Assembly (NCBI GenBank): GCA_029260735.1
Contig: JAJDCR010000153.1
Span: 29,280 to 93,279, forward strand
Source: Planctomycetota bacterium
Lineage (GTDB): Bacteria; Planctomycetota; Uabimicrobiia; Uabimicrobiales; Uabimicrobiaceae
Length of the DNA stretch: 64,000 nucleotides
Direction of reading: 5' to 3'
Part shown: positions 34,184-44,100 of the stretch, in pieces
Layout of the letters: each line of letters opens with the position of its first letter
Position numbering within the stretch: the stretch's first letter is position 1
The notes under the pieces: generated by a model
Seen by the model: the letters and a program-made list of their open reading frames with translations, nothing else
Databases searched by the model: none
What the model was told of the DNA's origin: nothing
Translations under genes and position numbers: made by a program

Positions 34184-35188
34184 TTAAGCAACGGTTTCAC
34201 GTACAAGAGAAGCTACTTCTTTTTCTGGACGAAAAGTACTACTCTTTTTTCTAGAAAGAAGATCATAGTGCTTCATTCTCTTCCACAGAGTAACCCTAGA
34301 AATTCCTAAAAGCTGAGCGGCTTCTTTTCGATTTCCTCCTGTTTGCTGGAGAGCCCAAATGAGAGATTCTTTGGAGCGTAACTTTGGTTTTAGACAAAAC
34401 GAGGGTATCTCTGGTTTTGGTGGCTCTAAAATCTCTACGGGTAAATCGCGAGAAAGAATGGTCTGATCTTGGCATAGAACCAAAGCATATCTAATTGCAT
34501 TCTCCAACTCTCGGACATTTCCTGGCCAATTATGCTCTAATAGTACCTTTAAAGCAGTTGATGAAATTTTCATTTTCTTTTGATTTGCTTTTTGGTATTT
34601 ATTTAAAAAATGCTCCACTAAGATAGGAATATCTTGTCTTCTCTCTACCAAGGAAGGGAGAGTAATAGAGAAAACTTTCAATCTATAATAGAGATCTTCT
34701 CGAAATTTCCCTTCCTGAACCATTTTGTATAGATTTCGATTTGTTGCTGCAACAATTCGTACATCGATATCTCGAAGTCGAGCTTCTCCGACTCTTTCAA
34801 TCTGTCTCTCCTGAAGAACTCGTAAGAGTTTTACTTGAATGCGAGGAGAAACTTCACCGATTTCATCTAAAAAAATGGTTCCTTTGTGCGCTAGTTCAAA
34901 ACGTCCGACCTTGTCTTTTACTGCTCCCGTGAAAGCTCCTCGTGTATGGCCAAAAAGCTCACTTTCTAAAAGGTTTTCTGATAAAGCGGAACAGTTTACT
35001 GCAACGAAAGGAGATTTGCTACGGAGACTCTCCGAGTGAATAGCATGAGCAGCGAGTTCTTTACCTGTTCCAGTTTTGCCCAATAAGAGACAATCTTCAT
35101 CACTAATAGCCACTCGTTTCAATAAATAGTGGAGTTGCTGCATACAGGAACTTTTACCAATCATTTTTTTTCCAGATTTTGTAGGCAT
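34184..35188 (-). CDS. Sigma-54-dependent activator without receiver domain
   Basis: This 334-residue enhancer-binding protein starts almost directly with the AAA+ domain: Walker A GKTGTGKE (37-44), the sigma-54 contact loop GAFTGA (84-89), Walker B GTIFLDE (103-109) and a Fis-type helix-turn-helix (about 285-310, GGNRKEAAQLLGISRVTLWKRM). With no receiver or sensor domain, its activity must be set by abundance or by a partner. Its own -24/-12 promoter lies upstream, so it may be under sigma-54 control. It is divergent from the histidine kinase gene and may work with it. Confidence 0.93.
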   Translation of the reverse strand: MPTKSGKKMIGKSSCMQQLHYLLKRVAISDEDCLLLGKTGTGKELAAHAIHSESLRSKSPFVAVNCSALSENLLESELFGHTRGAFTGAVKDKVGRFELAHKGTIFLDEIGEVSPRIQVKLLRVLQERQIERVGEARLRDIDVRIVAATNRNLYKMVQEGKFREDLYYRLKVFSITLPSLVERRQDIPILVEHFLNKYQKANQKKMKISSTALKVLLEHNWPGNVRELENAIRYALVLCQDQTILSRDLPVEILEPPKPEIPSFCLKPKLRSKESLIWALQQTGGNRKEAAQLLGISRVTLWKRMKHYDLLSRKKSSTFRPEKEVASLVRETVA

Positions 35189-35249
35189 ATCCTTCTCCTT
35201 TTCCTTGACTTTTTTTTGTCTTCTCTTAAGCTTTCTTTTTATAAAGAAG

Positions 35250-35264
35250 GCAATAAATGTGCCA
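35250..35264 (-). promoter_or_regulatory. Sigma-54 (-24/-12) promoter
   Basis: On the minus strand TGGCAC is followed after five bases by TTGC, an exact match to the sigma-54 consensus spacing. The ATG of the activator lies about 60 bases downstream, with AAGGAG before it. Confidence 0.8.
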
Positions 35265-35350
35265 AGTCATTAGAAAAAAAAAGAAATGCTGTAAGTACTA
35301 ATTGTAAAAAAGTTTAGGAATTTGTTTGTTATTGAGGTATGGGGTGTGCG

Positions 35351-35391
35351 AAAATGACCTGTTGCGCGATATTGAGCGGTCATTTTTGACC
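35351..35391. promoter_or_regulatory. Candidate activator/operator sites in divergent region
   Basis: Three TGACC/GGTCA half-sites occur: aaaatgacc (35351-35359), ggtcatttt (35378-35386) and the palindrome ggtcatttttgacc (35378-35391). They are about 90-130 bases upstream of the sigma-54 promoter, a usual position for enhancer sites, and just before the histidine kinase start. Confidence 0.5.
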
Positions 35392-35429
35392 ACATGTTTG
35401 TTTCTGAACAGAAAGGGAAGAATTTTAAG

Positions 35430-37199
35430 ATGAAAAACTCCCGTAAAAAAACAGAAGTTGATCCACTTTTGAGTTTAGATGAAAATCCTTTAGGTTTGAG
35501 TTATGAACATCATTGCTTTAAGAGTCTTTTAGAGATAGAAGAAGCGGGAATTGTGCTATTGGATGATCGGTTCCAAATTCTAAGATTTAATCGAGGAGCG
35601 GAACAGATGTTTGGATATAAACGAGAGGAAATTATTGGTCAGACTATAGATGTGCTTATTCCTCAGAGATATCAAAAAACTCATCAGGTTCATTTAGAAG
35701 AATTTTCTTTTGCATCGGCTATTTCTCAACCAATGAATAAGCGAAATAATATTTATGGTCTTCGGCGTAATCGAGAAGAGTTTCCTGCCCGGGCTGCTAT
35801 ATCAAAAATAGAAGTGGAAGGAAAAAAAATTTTTACGGCGATTATCCATGATATTAGTGAAATCATTAAGAAAGAAGAGGAGCTTAGTCTTGCTAAAAAG
35901 AATCTTGAAATTAGAGTTAGAGAAAGAACCTTGCAGTTAGAAGAATCTAACCAAGAACTTCAATTAACATTGAAACATGAGAAGTTAGTTGGACGCTTAG
36001 CTTCTCTCTTGAACTCTACAATTGACTTCCCATGTGTGGCACACGATTTGCTTAAGTTAATTGCCAATACTTTGGAGATAACAGAGGTTCATCTTTACAG
36101 TTTTTTCTCTTCAAAAAGGAGTTTGTATTCTTCCTCTGAAGATTTGGAAGGATGGTTTTATGAGCAGTGGGTTGTTCGCACGATGAAAGAGAGAAAAATT
36201 ATAGTCCTTTCTTCGACTAAGGAATTAGAAAAAGAAATCAAACCAGAGTTCCGTGAAAATATGCAGTCTATGTGTGCTGTTCCCGTGAAGGTAGGGAAAG
36301 AGGTGAAAGGTCTAATTTGCTTTTCTCAATCTTTCGAGCATTGTTGGAGTGATCACTCTATTGAGCTTTTTAAGACAATTGCTGATATGATTGCCAGTGC
36401 TTGGGGGCGAGATTTACAATTACAAGCGCGTTTGCAGGCTGAGAAAAAGCAGGCCGAAATGATTCAGGTTGTAGAAAAAACCTCGCGATTAGCCTCGATT
36501 GGAGTGATGGCAGCAGGGATCACTCATGAGATCAATCAACCTTTGAATGCCATAAAAGTTACCGCCGATAGTGTTCTTTTTTGGGAGAAGAGAAATCAGG
36601 GAGTGCTACCTGAGCTTTTTGTAAATAAAATAAGCAAGATCTCTACAGGAGCAAGCCGAATTGATGAAATCATTCAGCATATGCGCTCTTTCTGGGTTTC
36701 TCCGAAAGAATCTCCAGAGAAAATAATAGATTTAGAGTTCGTTATTAAAAATGGTTTAACCTTAATTTCCAGTCAGCTTTCTTCGCATGGAATAAAACCA
36801 AAAATGCAAGCAGCAGGGAAAAATTTTCTTGTTCGAGGTAATCCTCTACACCTGGAGCAAGTGGCCATTAATTTATTAGTTAATGCAATGCATTCCATTG
36901 ATACAAAATCTCAGAATGAAAATGAAAAACAAAGTAAGACAATCTGTATTAAATTAGAAAAGCAGAGAAAAAATGTAATTTTTGAGGTACTTGACAATGG
37001 TATAGGGATTCCAAATGGATCAGAGGATAAACTGTACGATCCTTTTTTTTCAACAAAAAAGCCAGGCGAAGGAATGGGCTTGGGCTTGGCTATTGTAAAA
37101 AAGTTTATCGACAGTGTAGGTGGAACCATAGATGCCTACAATAATGAAATGGGAGGGGCCACCTTTCGAGTTGAAATACCTATGGCTCAAAAGACTTAA
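35430..37199 (+). CDS. PAS-GAF sensor histidine kinase
   Basis: This soluble kinase of about 589 residues has an N-terminal PAS domain (about 30-150, GIVLLDDRFQILRFNRGAEQMFGY), a coiled linker, a GAF-like domain (about 185-340), then the phosphoacceptor H-box GITHEINQPLNAIK with His366, the N-box INLLVNAMHSI, G1 LDNGIGIP and G2 GMGLGLAIV. The H-box type is like that of NtrB/DctB kinases, which pair with NtrC-type regulators, and such a regulator is next downstream. No membrane segment is visible, so the signal is probably cytoplasmic. The start at 35430 is preferred because AAGGGAAG lies before it; the frame opens at 35394. Confidence 0.93.
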   Translation: MKNSRKKTEVDPLLSLDENPLGLSYEHHCFKSLLEIEEAGIVLLDDRFQILRFNRGAEQMFGYKREEIIGQTIDVLIPQRYQKTHQVHLEEFSFASAISQPMNKRNNIYGLRRNREEFPARAAISKIEVEGKKIFTAIIHDISEIIKKEEELSLAKKNLEIRVRERTLQLEESNQELQLTLKHEKLVGRLASLLNSTIDFPCVAHDLLKLIANTLEITEVHLYSFFSSKRSLYSSSEDLEGWFYEQWVVRTMKERKIIVLSSTKELEKEIKPEFRENMQSMCAVPVKVGKEVKGLICFSQSFEHCWSDHSIELFKTIADMIASAWGRDLQLQARLQAEKKQAEMIQVVEKTSRLASIGVMAAGITHEINQPLNAIKVTADSVLFWEKRNQGVLPELFVNKISKISTGASRIDEIIQHMRSFWVSPKESPEKIIDLEFVIKNGLTLISSQLSSHGIKPKMQAAGKNFLVRGNPLHLEQVAINLLVNAMHSIDTKSQNENEKQSKTICIKLEKQRKNVIFEVLDNGIGIPNGSEDKLYDPFFSTKKPGEGMGLGLAIVKKFIDSVGGTIDAYNNEMGGATFRVEIPMAQKT

Positions 37200-37200
37200 G

Positions 37201-37262
37201 AGGCTCAATAGGCTCAAGAGGTTCAAAAGGAAGATGTCTAAGAAGCCCAAGAGGTCCAAGAA
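37201..37262. repeat. Imperfect 9-bp tandem repeat between kinase and regulator genes
   Basis: Roughly seven degenerate units of the type agaggctca fill most of the gap after the kinase stop. No coding role is apparent. Confidence 0.55.
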
Positions 37263-37311
37263 AATTAGTTGATTTTTTCAGTGGCTTTAGTGTGGTTCTT
37301 AAGGGGGAAAA

Positions 37312-38796
37312 ATGGAAATTCTTTTGGTTGATGATGAAGCTTTGAGCCGAGAAGCAGTAGCAGAGTTTTTAGAAGAGCAGCTGGGGCATAAAGTCTTGCA
37401 AAAAGAAAATGGACGAGTTGCTTTGGAGGCTTTTAAGAAGCATGATTTTTCTTTAGTTATTACAGATATTTGTATGCCAGAGTGTGATGGATTGGAGTTT
37501 TTAGGGCAAATCAAAGAACTTCCTCAAGGAAAAAATATTGACGTGGTCTTGATGACAGGTCATGGAAATATGGACACAGCAATAGAAGCTCTTCGTAAGG
37601 GGGCTTATGATTTTCTTCGTAAACCGATTAATGTAGAGGAGTTGGCTGCGATTGTTGATCGCAGTATAGAAAAACAAGCTTTGATCTGTGAAAACCAAGA
37701 CTTAAAAGATAATTTTAGTAAAAAATTAGATGCTGCAACAGAAGGAACTAAGGCTCAGCTCGAATATGTACAAAAGGCGTACTCTGATTTGGTTGGAATT
37801 GGCCGAGTGGGGGTATTTTCTGAGGCAATGAAGTCGCTTGTTATGATGGCTGAGCAGTTTCATGAAGAGCGTTCGATTCCTGTTTTAATTGAAGGAGAAA
37901 CAGGTACAGGAAAAGAAGTTATCGCCCACCTAGTTCACTATGGAAGAGGGAACATTTCGACTCCTTTTGTGTCTATTAATTGTTCGGCTATTTCTCCCAA
38001 TTTATTTGAAAGTGAACTTTTTGGCTATGAAAAAGGTGCTTTTACAGGGGCAAACAAAAAAGGGATGATCGGAAAGTTTGAGCTGGCCCAAGGAGGAACT
38101 CTTTTTCTCGACGAAATCGGGGATCTTCCTCTCGATATGCAGCCCAAACTTTTGCGAGTGCTGCAAGAGAAATTGCTTTATCGCATCGGTGGTTTGAAAA
38201 AAATTCCTTTAGATGTAAGAATTATTTGTGCGACCAATCATAACCTCGCTAAATTGACCGAAAAAGGTGCTTTTCGAAAAGATCTTTTCTATCGTTTAAA
38301 TATGGGACGTTTGTTTATTCCCCCCTTGCGAGAAAGAAAAGAAGATATTGTCTCCTTAGCACAAATGTTTCTTGTTCAGTACGCCCAGCAAAAAAAACGT
38401 CGATTTCGTTTTTTAGACAAAGAAACCATGTTTTTGTTAGAAAATTACTCTTGGCCTGGTAATATTAGAGAGCTCCGCAATGCTATTGAGAGAGTGATTT
38501 TGCTTTTCGATGGTTTCGAAGTTTTACCAGAGCATTTGAGTTTTTTAAACTCAGACAATAGCACTCTTGTGTCCTCAAGAAAAAATCAATTAAAACTAGG
38601 ATCTCTCGTTTTACCACCAAACTCTTTGGATTTAGAGAAGCTAGAGGCAGAAATAGTTCGCAAAGCTTTGCTTATGCATAAGAACAATAAAACCCAAACG
38701 GCCAACTATCTTGGAATTACCCGCAGTGCTTTACGGAGTCGAATCAAAAAATGCTACGCTCATCTTCATTTATTTCCCGAAAATAATGGAGAGTAA
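37312..38796 (+). CDS. NtrC-type response regulator
   Basis: This 494-residue regulator has a receiver domain (1-120) with phospho-acceptor Asp52, a sigma-54-interacting AAA+ domain (about 160-400; GETGTGKE, GAFTGA, GGTLFLDEIGD), and a C-terminal Fis-type helix-turn-helix (NNKTQTANYLGITRSALRSRI). It is the likely partner of the upstream kinase. The stand-alone activator at 34184 shares the AAA+ and DNA-binding parts but not the receiver, so the two may act on overlapping sites. The ribosome site is AGGGGG close to the ATG. Confidence 0.95.
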   Translation: MEILLVDDEALSREAVAEFLEEQLGHKVLQKENGRVALEAFKKHDFSLVITDICMPECDGLEFLGQIKELPQGKNIDVVLMTGHGNMDTAIEALRKGAYDFLRKPINVEELAAIVDRSIEKQALICENQDLKDNFSKKLDAATEGTKAQLEYVQKAYSDLVGIGRVGVFSEAMKSLVMMAEQFHEERSIPVLIEGETGTGKEVIAHLVHYGRGNISTPFVSINCSAISPNLFESELFGYEKGAFTGANKKGMIGKFELAQGGTLFLDEIGDLPLDMQPKLLRVLQEKLLYRIGGLKKIPLDVRIICATNHNLAKLTEKGAFRKDLFYRLNMGRLFIPPLRERKEDIVSLAQMFLVQYAQQKKRRFRFLDKETMFLLENYSWPGNIRELRNAIERVILLFDGFEVLPEHLSFLNSDNSTLVSSRKNQLKLGSLVLPPNSLDLEKLEAEIVRKALLMHKNNKTQTANYLGITRSALRSRIKKCYAHLHLFPENNGE

Positions 38797-38838
38797 AATT
38801 GAACTTCATCTTAGGCACCTTAGAACTAATTTGCTATT

Positions 38839-38868
38839 ATGTTAACCCTATTACCTTAAAGTTAACAT
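38839..38868 (+). promoter_or_regulatory. Inverted repeat before the DTW gene
   Basis: The arms atgttaac and gttaacat (38839-38846, 38861-38868) are perfect and each contains the palindrome gttaac; attaac follows once more. This looks like a binding site for a dimeric regulator about 30 bases before the start. Confidence 0.4.
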
Positions 38869-38895
38869 GGATTAACATTTTTTATAGGAGCGAAC

Positions 38896-39498
38896 TTGAA
38901 CGATTCACGATGCTCTCGTTGTGGGATGTTAGGAGACGATTGTTTTTGCCAAAATGTAACTTCTTTGGATCTTTCTACCCAATTAGTAACATTGATGCAC
39001 TACCGAGAACGTAATATTTCCAGTAATACTGCCCGGTGGGCTAATCTCTTTTTGCAAAATAGTATTTTCTATGCTCACGGACAAGCAGATTTTCAAATAG
39101 ATTTTAACAAACTCCAAGACCCTAGCCGGAAATATCTTCTTCTCTATCCAAAACCAGGGAGTATAGAGCTCTCCCCTACTTTTCTTCAATCTATTTCCTC
39201 TCCGATTAGCTTAGTTGTTTTAGATGGGAGCTGGCGACAAACAAGACGAATGGTTCGCAGAATACCCGGTTTGGCCTCTCTTTGCTCCGTTACCTTACCT
39301 TCAGGGAACCCTAGCCAATACAAAATTCGCCGACAAACCTCTCCTGATCATCTCTCAACTTTTGAAGCAATCGCCCGTGCTCTTGGGATTATAGAAGGGA
39401 CAGATATCCAGAAGTTCTTGGAAGAAAAGTTTGATGAAATTATCGAAAAGGAAGTTGTTTTGCGAGGCTGGCATAAGAATATGCCCAATTTTGAGTAG
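38896..39498 (+). CDS. DTW-domain protein (tRNA-uridine aminocarboxypropyltransferase family)
   Basis: This 200-residue protein has the N-terminal Cys cluster CSRCGMLGDDCFC and the DTW-type motif VVLDGSWRQTRRM, both marks of the DTW family. E. coli TapT (YfiP) of this family transfers the 3-amino-3-carboxypropyl group from SAM to uridine in tRNA. The motif reads DGSW rather than DGTW. It starts at a TTG six bases after TAGGAG. The beta-CASP nuclease follows 65 bases later in the same direction. Confidence 0.85.
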   Translation: MNDSRCSRCGMLGDDCFCQNVTSLDLSTQLVTLMHYRERNISSNTARWANLFLQNSIFYAHGQADFQIDFNKLQDPSRKYLLLYPKPGSIELSPTFLQSISSPISLVVLDGSWRQTRRMVRRIPGLASLCSVTLPSGNPSQYKIRRQTSPDHLSTFEAIARALGIIEGTDIQKFLEEKFDEIIEKEVVLRGWHKNMPNFE

Positions 39499-39563
39499 CG
39501 AAAATAGTAAAAATAGTGAAAATATAAGAAAAGATAGGAAAAATAGCTTAAGGAGTGATATTT

Positions 39564-40976
39564 TTGGAACATATTCAAGTTATTCATCACGGAGCGATTG
39601 ACGGAGTCACGGGTTCTTGTCACGAACTGAAAATAGGAAATAAAAATGGGATTCTTGTGGACTGTGGTAGTTTTCAAGGGGAGGAGGCTTCTGCTAGAGG
39701 AGCCGGAGCGAACAGAATGGAAATCGAGTTTCCTATTGATCACATCCAGGCTCTTTTGGTTACCCATTGCCATATAGACCATGTGGGACGGATTCCTTAT
39801 TTGCTTTTGGCGGGGTTTCGAGGTCCGATCTATTGTAGTAAGCCTACTGCTAAACTGATTCCGATGGTTTTAGAGGATGCTTTGCAAATTGGAGGAACCA
39901 ACGATAAACGCTTGCTTAAACGTTTCTCTAAGATGCTGAAAGAACAAATCCGTGAAGTGGCTTATCACGAATGGACAGCTATTGAGCTAGACAAATCAGA
40001 GAGCACTTTAGAAGTTCGCTATGCTCCGGCAGGCCATGTTCTAGGTTCAGCCTACATTGAGTGCCGTCTAAAGAGAGGGAAAGAAAAATACCAAGTTCTT
40101 TTTTCAGGAGATTTAGGAGCGAAGCACTCTCCTCTTTTACCTTCTCCTCAGCCTCCCTATGGAACGGATCTTTTGATTTTAGAAAGCACCTATGGAGATA
40201 AAAATCACACAGGCAGGAAACTGCGCCGAGCAGTTTTAAAGAAAATGGTGGAGCGTTGCTTTGCTGACCGAGGAGTGATTATTATTCCTGCTTTTAGCAT
40301 TGGCCGAACCCAAGAGTTGCTTTATGAACTGGAGCAAATCATTTATCAACATGGAAAAACCTCTGCTCATGATAAAGGAAATTGGGAAGATGTGGAAATT
40401 GTAGTAGATTCTCCTTTGGCGAGCCGCTTTACCGAAATATACAAAGAGTTACGTGGCTACTGGGATTCAGAAGCAAAGCAAAAAATCTCTCAAGGACGTC
40501 ACCCCCTCTCCTTCGAGCAACTTACCACAATTGGTAGCCATAAAGAGCATTTGGCTACGATAAAATACTTGGAGAAAACCGCTCGCCCTACTATTGTCAT
40601 AGCGGCAAGCGGAATGTGTGCCGGAGGAAGAGTGGTTAACTATCTAAAGGCTCTCCTAGATGATAAGAGAACCGATGTTCTCTTTGTTGGTTACCAAGCT
40701 TACGGAACACACGGACAAAAAATCCAACGCTATGGCCCAAGAGGTGGTTACGTTGAAATCGATGAGAAGCGCTACGATATCGAAGCTCAAATTCGCACTA
40801 TTGGTGGCTACTCTGCCCATGCCGATCAGAAAAACCTTCTGGACTTTGTTCGTAAAATGAAAAAACGTCCCAAAGAAATCCGCTTAGTTCATGGAGATAA
40901 CGAGACCAAGGAGATTTTTCAGAAAGTGCTGGAGAAAACTTTTCCTGAGATTGAGGTTAAGATTCCTCGGAGTTGA
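39564..40976 (+). CDS. Beta-CASP family metallo-beta-lactamase nuclease
   Basis: This 470-residue protein has the metallo-beta-lactamase zinc motif HCHIDH, the GHVLGSAYIE strand with His ligand, FSGDLG with Asp, then the beta-CASP domain with IIIPAFSIGRTQELLYEL, AASGMCAGGRV and the GGYSAHADQ His. This set matches bacterial relatives of CPSF-73, RNases acting on RNA ends, so an RNA-processing role is likely but unproven. The TTG at 39564 lies eight bases after AAGGAG; a GTG at 39555 overlaps that ribosome site and is less likely. Confidence 0.92.
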   Translation: MEHIQVIHHGAIDGVTGSCHELKIGNKNGILVDCGSFQGEEASARGAGANRMEIEFPIDHIQALLVTHCHIDHVGRIPYLLLAGFRGPIYCSKPTAKLIPMVLEDALQIGGTNDKRLLKRFSKMLKEQIREVAYHEWTAIELDKSESTLEVRYAPAGHVLGSAYIECRLKRGKEKYQVLFSGDLGAKHSPLLPSPQPPYGTDLLILESTYGDKNHTGRKLRRAVLKKMVERCFADRGVIIIPAFSIGRTQELLYELEQIIYQHGKTSAHDKGNWEDVEIVVDSPLASRFTEIYKELRGYWDSEAKQKISQGRHPLSFEQLTTIGSHKEHLATIKYLEKTARPTIVIAASGMCAGGRVVNYLKALLDDKRTDVLFVGYQAYGTHGQKIQRYGPRGGYVEIDEKRYDIEAQIRTIGGYSAHADQKNLLDFVRKMKKRPKEIRLVHGDNETKEIFQKVLEKTFPEIEVKIPRS

Positions 40977-41003
40977 TATTGCACCGAGTTTATGATTGAA
41001 ACT

Positions 41004-41109
41004 TAGGGCGTCCTCATTCAGCTTATTTTTTGTACTCCTTTAGTAATAGTAAGGAAACTACCTTAAGCTCAGTATTACTAAGTCGTGAAATGGCTGAATG
41101 AGTCCTACA
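41004..41109. mobile_element. MITE-like element, copy 1
   Basis: This element of about 106 bp has terminal inverted repeats (left ...tcctcattcagc, right gctgaatga.tcct) and an AT-rich middle with aaactaccttaa. The same layout and middle sequence recur at 62218-62315. It carries no gene and lies between two convergent genes. Confidence 0.7.
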
Positions 41110-41156
41110 CTAATTATTAGGGGTAAGAATTTTTTTTTCTATCGTGTTTAGGCTTC

Positions 41157-44100
41157 CTAATCTAGATGACTGCTAGATAGGTTTACAGTAAGATCATTTT
41201 TGAATAAATAAAACTTAGACAACTTTATTATTTTGAAATGTTCGTTTATTCCCAAGTCAAATAATTCCTCTGTGATTTGTTTTGGATTTTTTGTTAGTCC
41301 ATACTCTATGTTTTGATCAGTTATATCATAACGAAAAGTAAAAGAATGAGTTCTATTTGCTCTTTTTTTCTTTCTACTAAACCAAGAGGTCGATAGAATT
41401 TTTTCAGAAATTTTTTTGAGAGCAGATATATCCCAAAACTTGATTAGACCATCGACGTCTAAAGAAACAAGTACATTATTTTTTTGATATAAACCAGTTA
41501 TTAGATTTTGGCTATGCCTAAAGCTTACAATAACTCTTTTCAAATCTAAATCCCATATTTTTATATTTCCATCTCTATGTCCTGTTACGATATGTTTTTC
41601 GCCGATCATTATTAAAGAATCTATGATAGAAGTTTCCGCTTTTAGAATAACTTTTTCGTTTTCGATATCATATAAGATTAAGTTATCAGAGCCAGAAGCT
41701 AATATTTTTCCTGTATAGCTGAATGCTACTGCCCAAACGCTACTCGGATGTCTCGGTAGATTTGAAATTAATTTTTGTTTTTCCAAATCCCACAACTTCA
41801 CCATATTTCCCTTTGTTCCAAGTGCTAGCAGTTTATTATTGGGATGAACACTCATACTTTCAATTTGCCTATCACTGGTTATTCGCCCTTTTGATAATTC
41901 TTTTGTTTCAAAATTCCATATTAGAAGGGTTCTATTATCTGCGATTAATAATTTTTTATTGTTATGAGTTAGAACACATTTAATGCCCCACTTACTTTCT
42001 CCTTTAATTGTTTTTAATATTTTTTTTGTTTGAACATCCCAAAATATAACAGAGCTATCCATAGAAGAAGAAATTAATGTTTTTGTTAGTGGATTGTATA
42101 GGATAGATAAAACTAGCCCTTTGTGTCCAGAAAGACTATAGACTTTTCTTTTGTCCTCTATATCCCAAACTTCTATTTTTTCTCCGTGGTTAACAAAAAA
42201 CCTTTCTTTTTCCATATCAAATGAGCGACTATTGCTGCTTTTTAAAGCTAAACTTTCTTTTACAAAACTTGTACTCCAAACTCTTAGAGTTTTATCATAA
42301 GCTGCAGAAGCAATATCTCCAGTATGTGAGTTGTAGTCTAAAGAAAAAACTTCGGTATCATGAGGATATTCTTTTATCACTTCTTTTTGAGTCATATTAA
42401 GTATTTGTATATGACCTTTTCGTGATGGTGTAGCAATGTCAAGGCAGTCGTCTCTGAAAACTATTTGGTTTATACTTTCTGCTGGAATAGTTGAGAGTAA
42501 ATGAAAATCTTGAGAATCCCATACTTTGACGGCTTTTCCCCATGCTGAGGAAAGTAGCATATCTTTCAAAAAAACTACGTCATTTATATGTTCATCATGC
42601 GGCAAAGTTACAATTAACTTTTTATTCTCGATGTTATAAACTCTTACCATTTTATCAGAACTGCCAACTGCGATTTTTTTCCCGTCAGGACTGAATGATA
42701 AACGCCAGGCGGGACTTTTATTGTCTAAGCTAAATATTTTTTTTTGTTTTTCTAAATCCCAAAAAACTATCTCATTTCCCGAGGAAGTAGCTAGCATTTT
42801 TTTGTAGGGATGGTATTGAACGTCTAGTAAGAGATCATTGTGAACGAAAGTCATAATCAAGTTAAAATTTTCCAAATCCCATAATCGAATAGTTTTGTCA
42901 AAAGAAACAGAGGCTAATGTTTTATTATCAGGACTAAAGGCCAAAGATTTTACATGATGTTGGTGTTTATTTAGAACAGCTACTTTTTTGTACGAAGGTA
43001 ATCGGTAGATATATATTTTTCCGCCGTATACAGCACAAGCAAGTATTTTTTTATCGCGACTATATTTTACGAACCTAGGGATATTGTCCACTTCTAAGTG
43101 GGATAATTTTCTCTCAGGTCTAAATTTAATCTCATTTTCAAGTAAAACCAAAAGACTATCTTTCTGGGTGTTGTAAGATAGCCCTTTTATGTTTTTCTCA
43201 TATTTATGAACCTTCGCTAAAGAGAAATTTTTACAGTTCCAGACGTATAATTTTTTCTCGCTAGCAGAGATAAGTTCTTCATCAGAAGAAAAAGCAATAG
43301 CGGTTATGTTTTTTTCGTGTTCGCCAAAGGTTTTAATTAAAGAGAGATTTTTACTATCCCAGAGATAGAGCTTTTTTTCGCTGGCCGTAAAGATCTTACC
43401 ATCAGGAGAGAAAGCAATAGCGGTTATGTTTTTTTCGTGCTGACCAAAGGTTTTAATTAAAGAGAGATTTTTACTATCCCAGAGATAGAATTTTTTTCCA
43501 CTGGCAGTAAAGAGCTTACCGCCAGGAGAGAAAGCAATAGCGGTTATGTTTTGTTCGTGTTCACCAAAGGTTTTAATTAAAGAGAGATTTTTACTATCCC
43601 AGAGATAGAGCTTTTTTCCGCTGGCCGTAAAGAGCTTACCATCAGGAGAGAAAGCGATAAAAGAAGAAGAAAATTCAGATACAGTTGTTTTTAGATGTCT
43701 GCCAGTTTCACCATCCCAAGAACGAAGGGTCTTAGTGAGAGGCGTATCTTGGTTGAATGTTATAATCTCTCTGCCACTATGGTTGTAAGCTATACTTTTT
43801 ATCAGTTCAGTCTTATAACGGGCTTTTAACTTTAGTAGTAGATTTTGGCGAATTAAGGATAGTCTTATCAAATCTTTTAGAGAGCTTTTTATATCTGTAA
43901 AGTGGTTATAGTTTTTAATGAACTCTAAACCTTTTCCAGCCCATAAACCACTATAGGAAAAATTTTCTTCTTCATAGTAATCTAGACTTTTTTGTAAGCT
44001 AATTTTCGCTAAATCTAAAGCTTTTTGTTTCTCTTGCTCTTGTACATGTTTTGTCGCTTTCTCTGCTTTTTTCCATTGTGTGTAAGAAAATGCAAAACCT

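Noticed and set aside
37282..37300. Possible sigma-54 promoter before the NtrC-type regulator
   Set aside because: tggc and the downstream tggt only loosely match the -24/-12 pattern; the GC of the -12 element is missing.
43261..43680. Regular repeats that might suggest a CRISPR array
   Set aside because: The 120-bp units are contiguous, in frame, and encode WD40 blades; there are no unique spacers.
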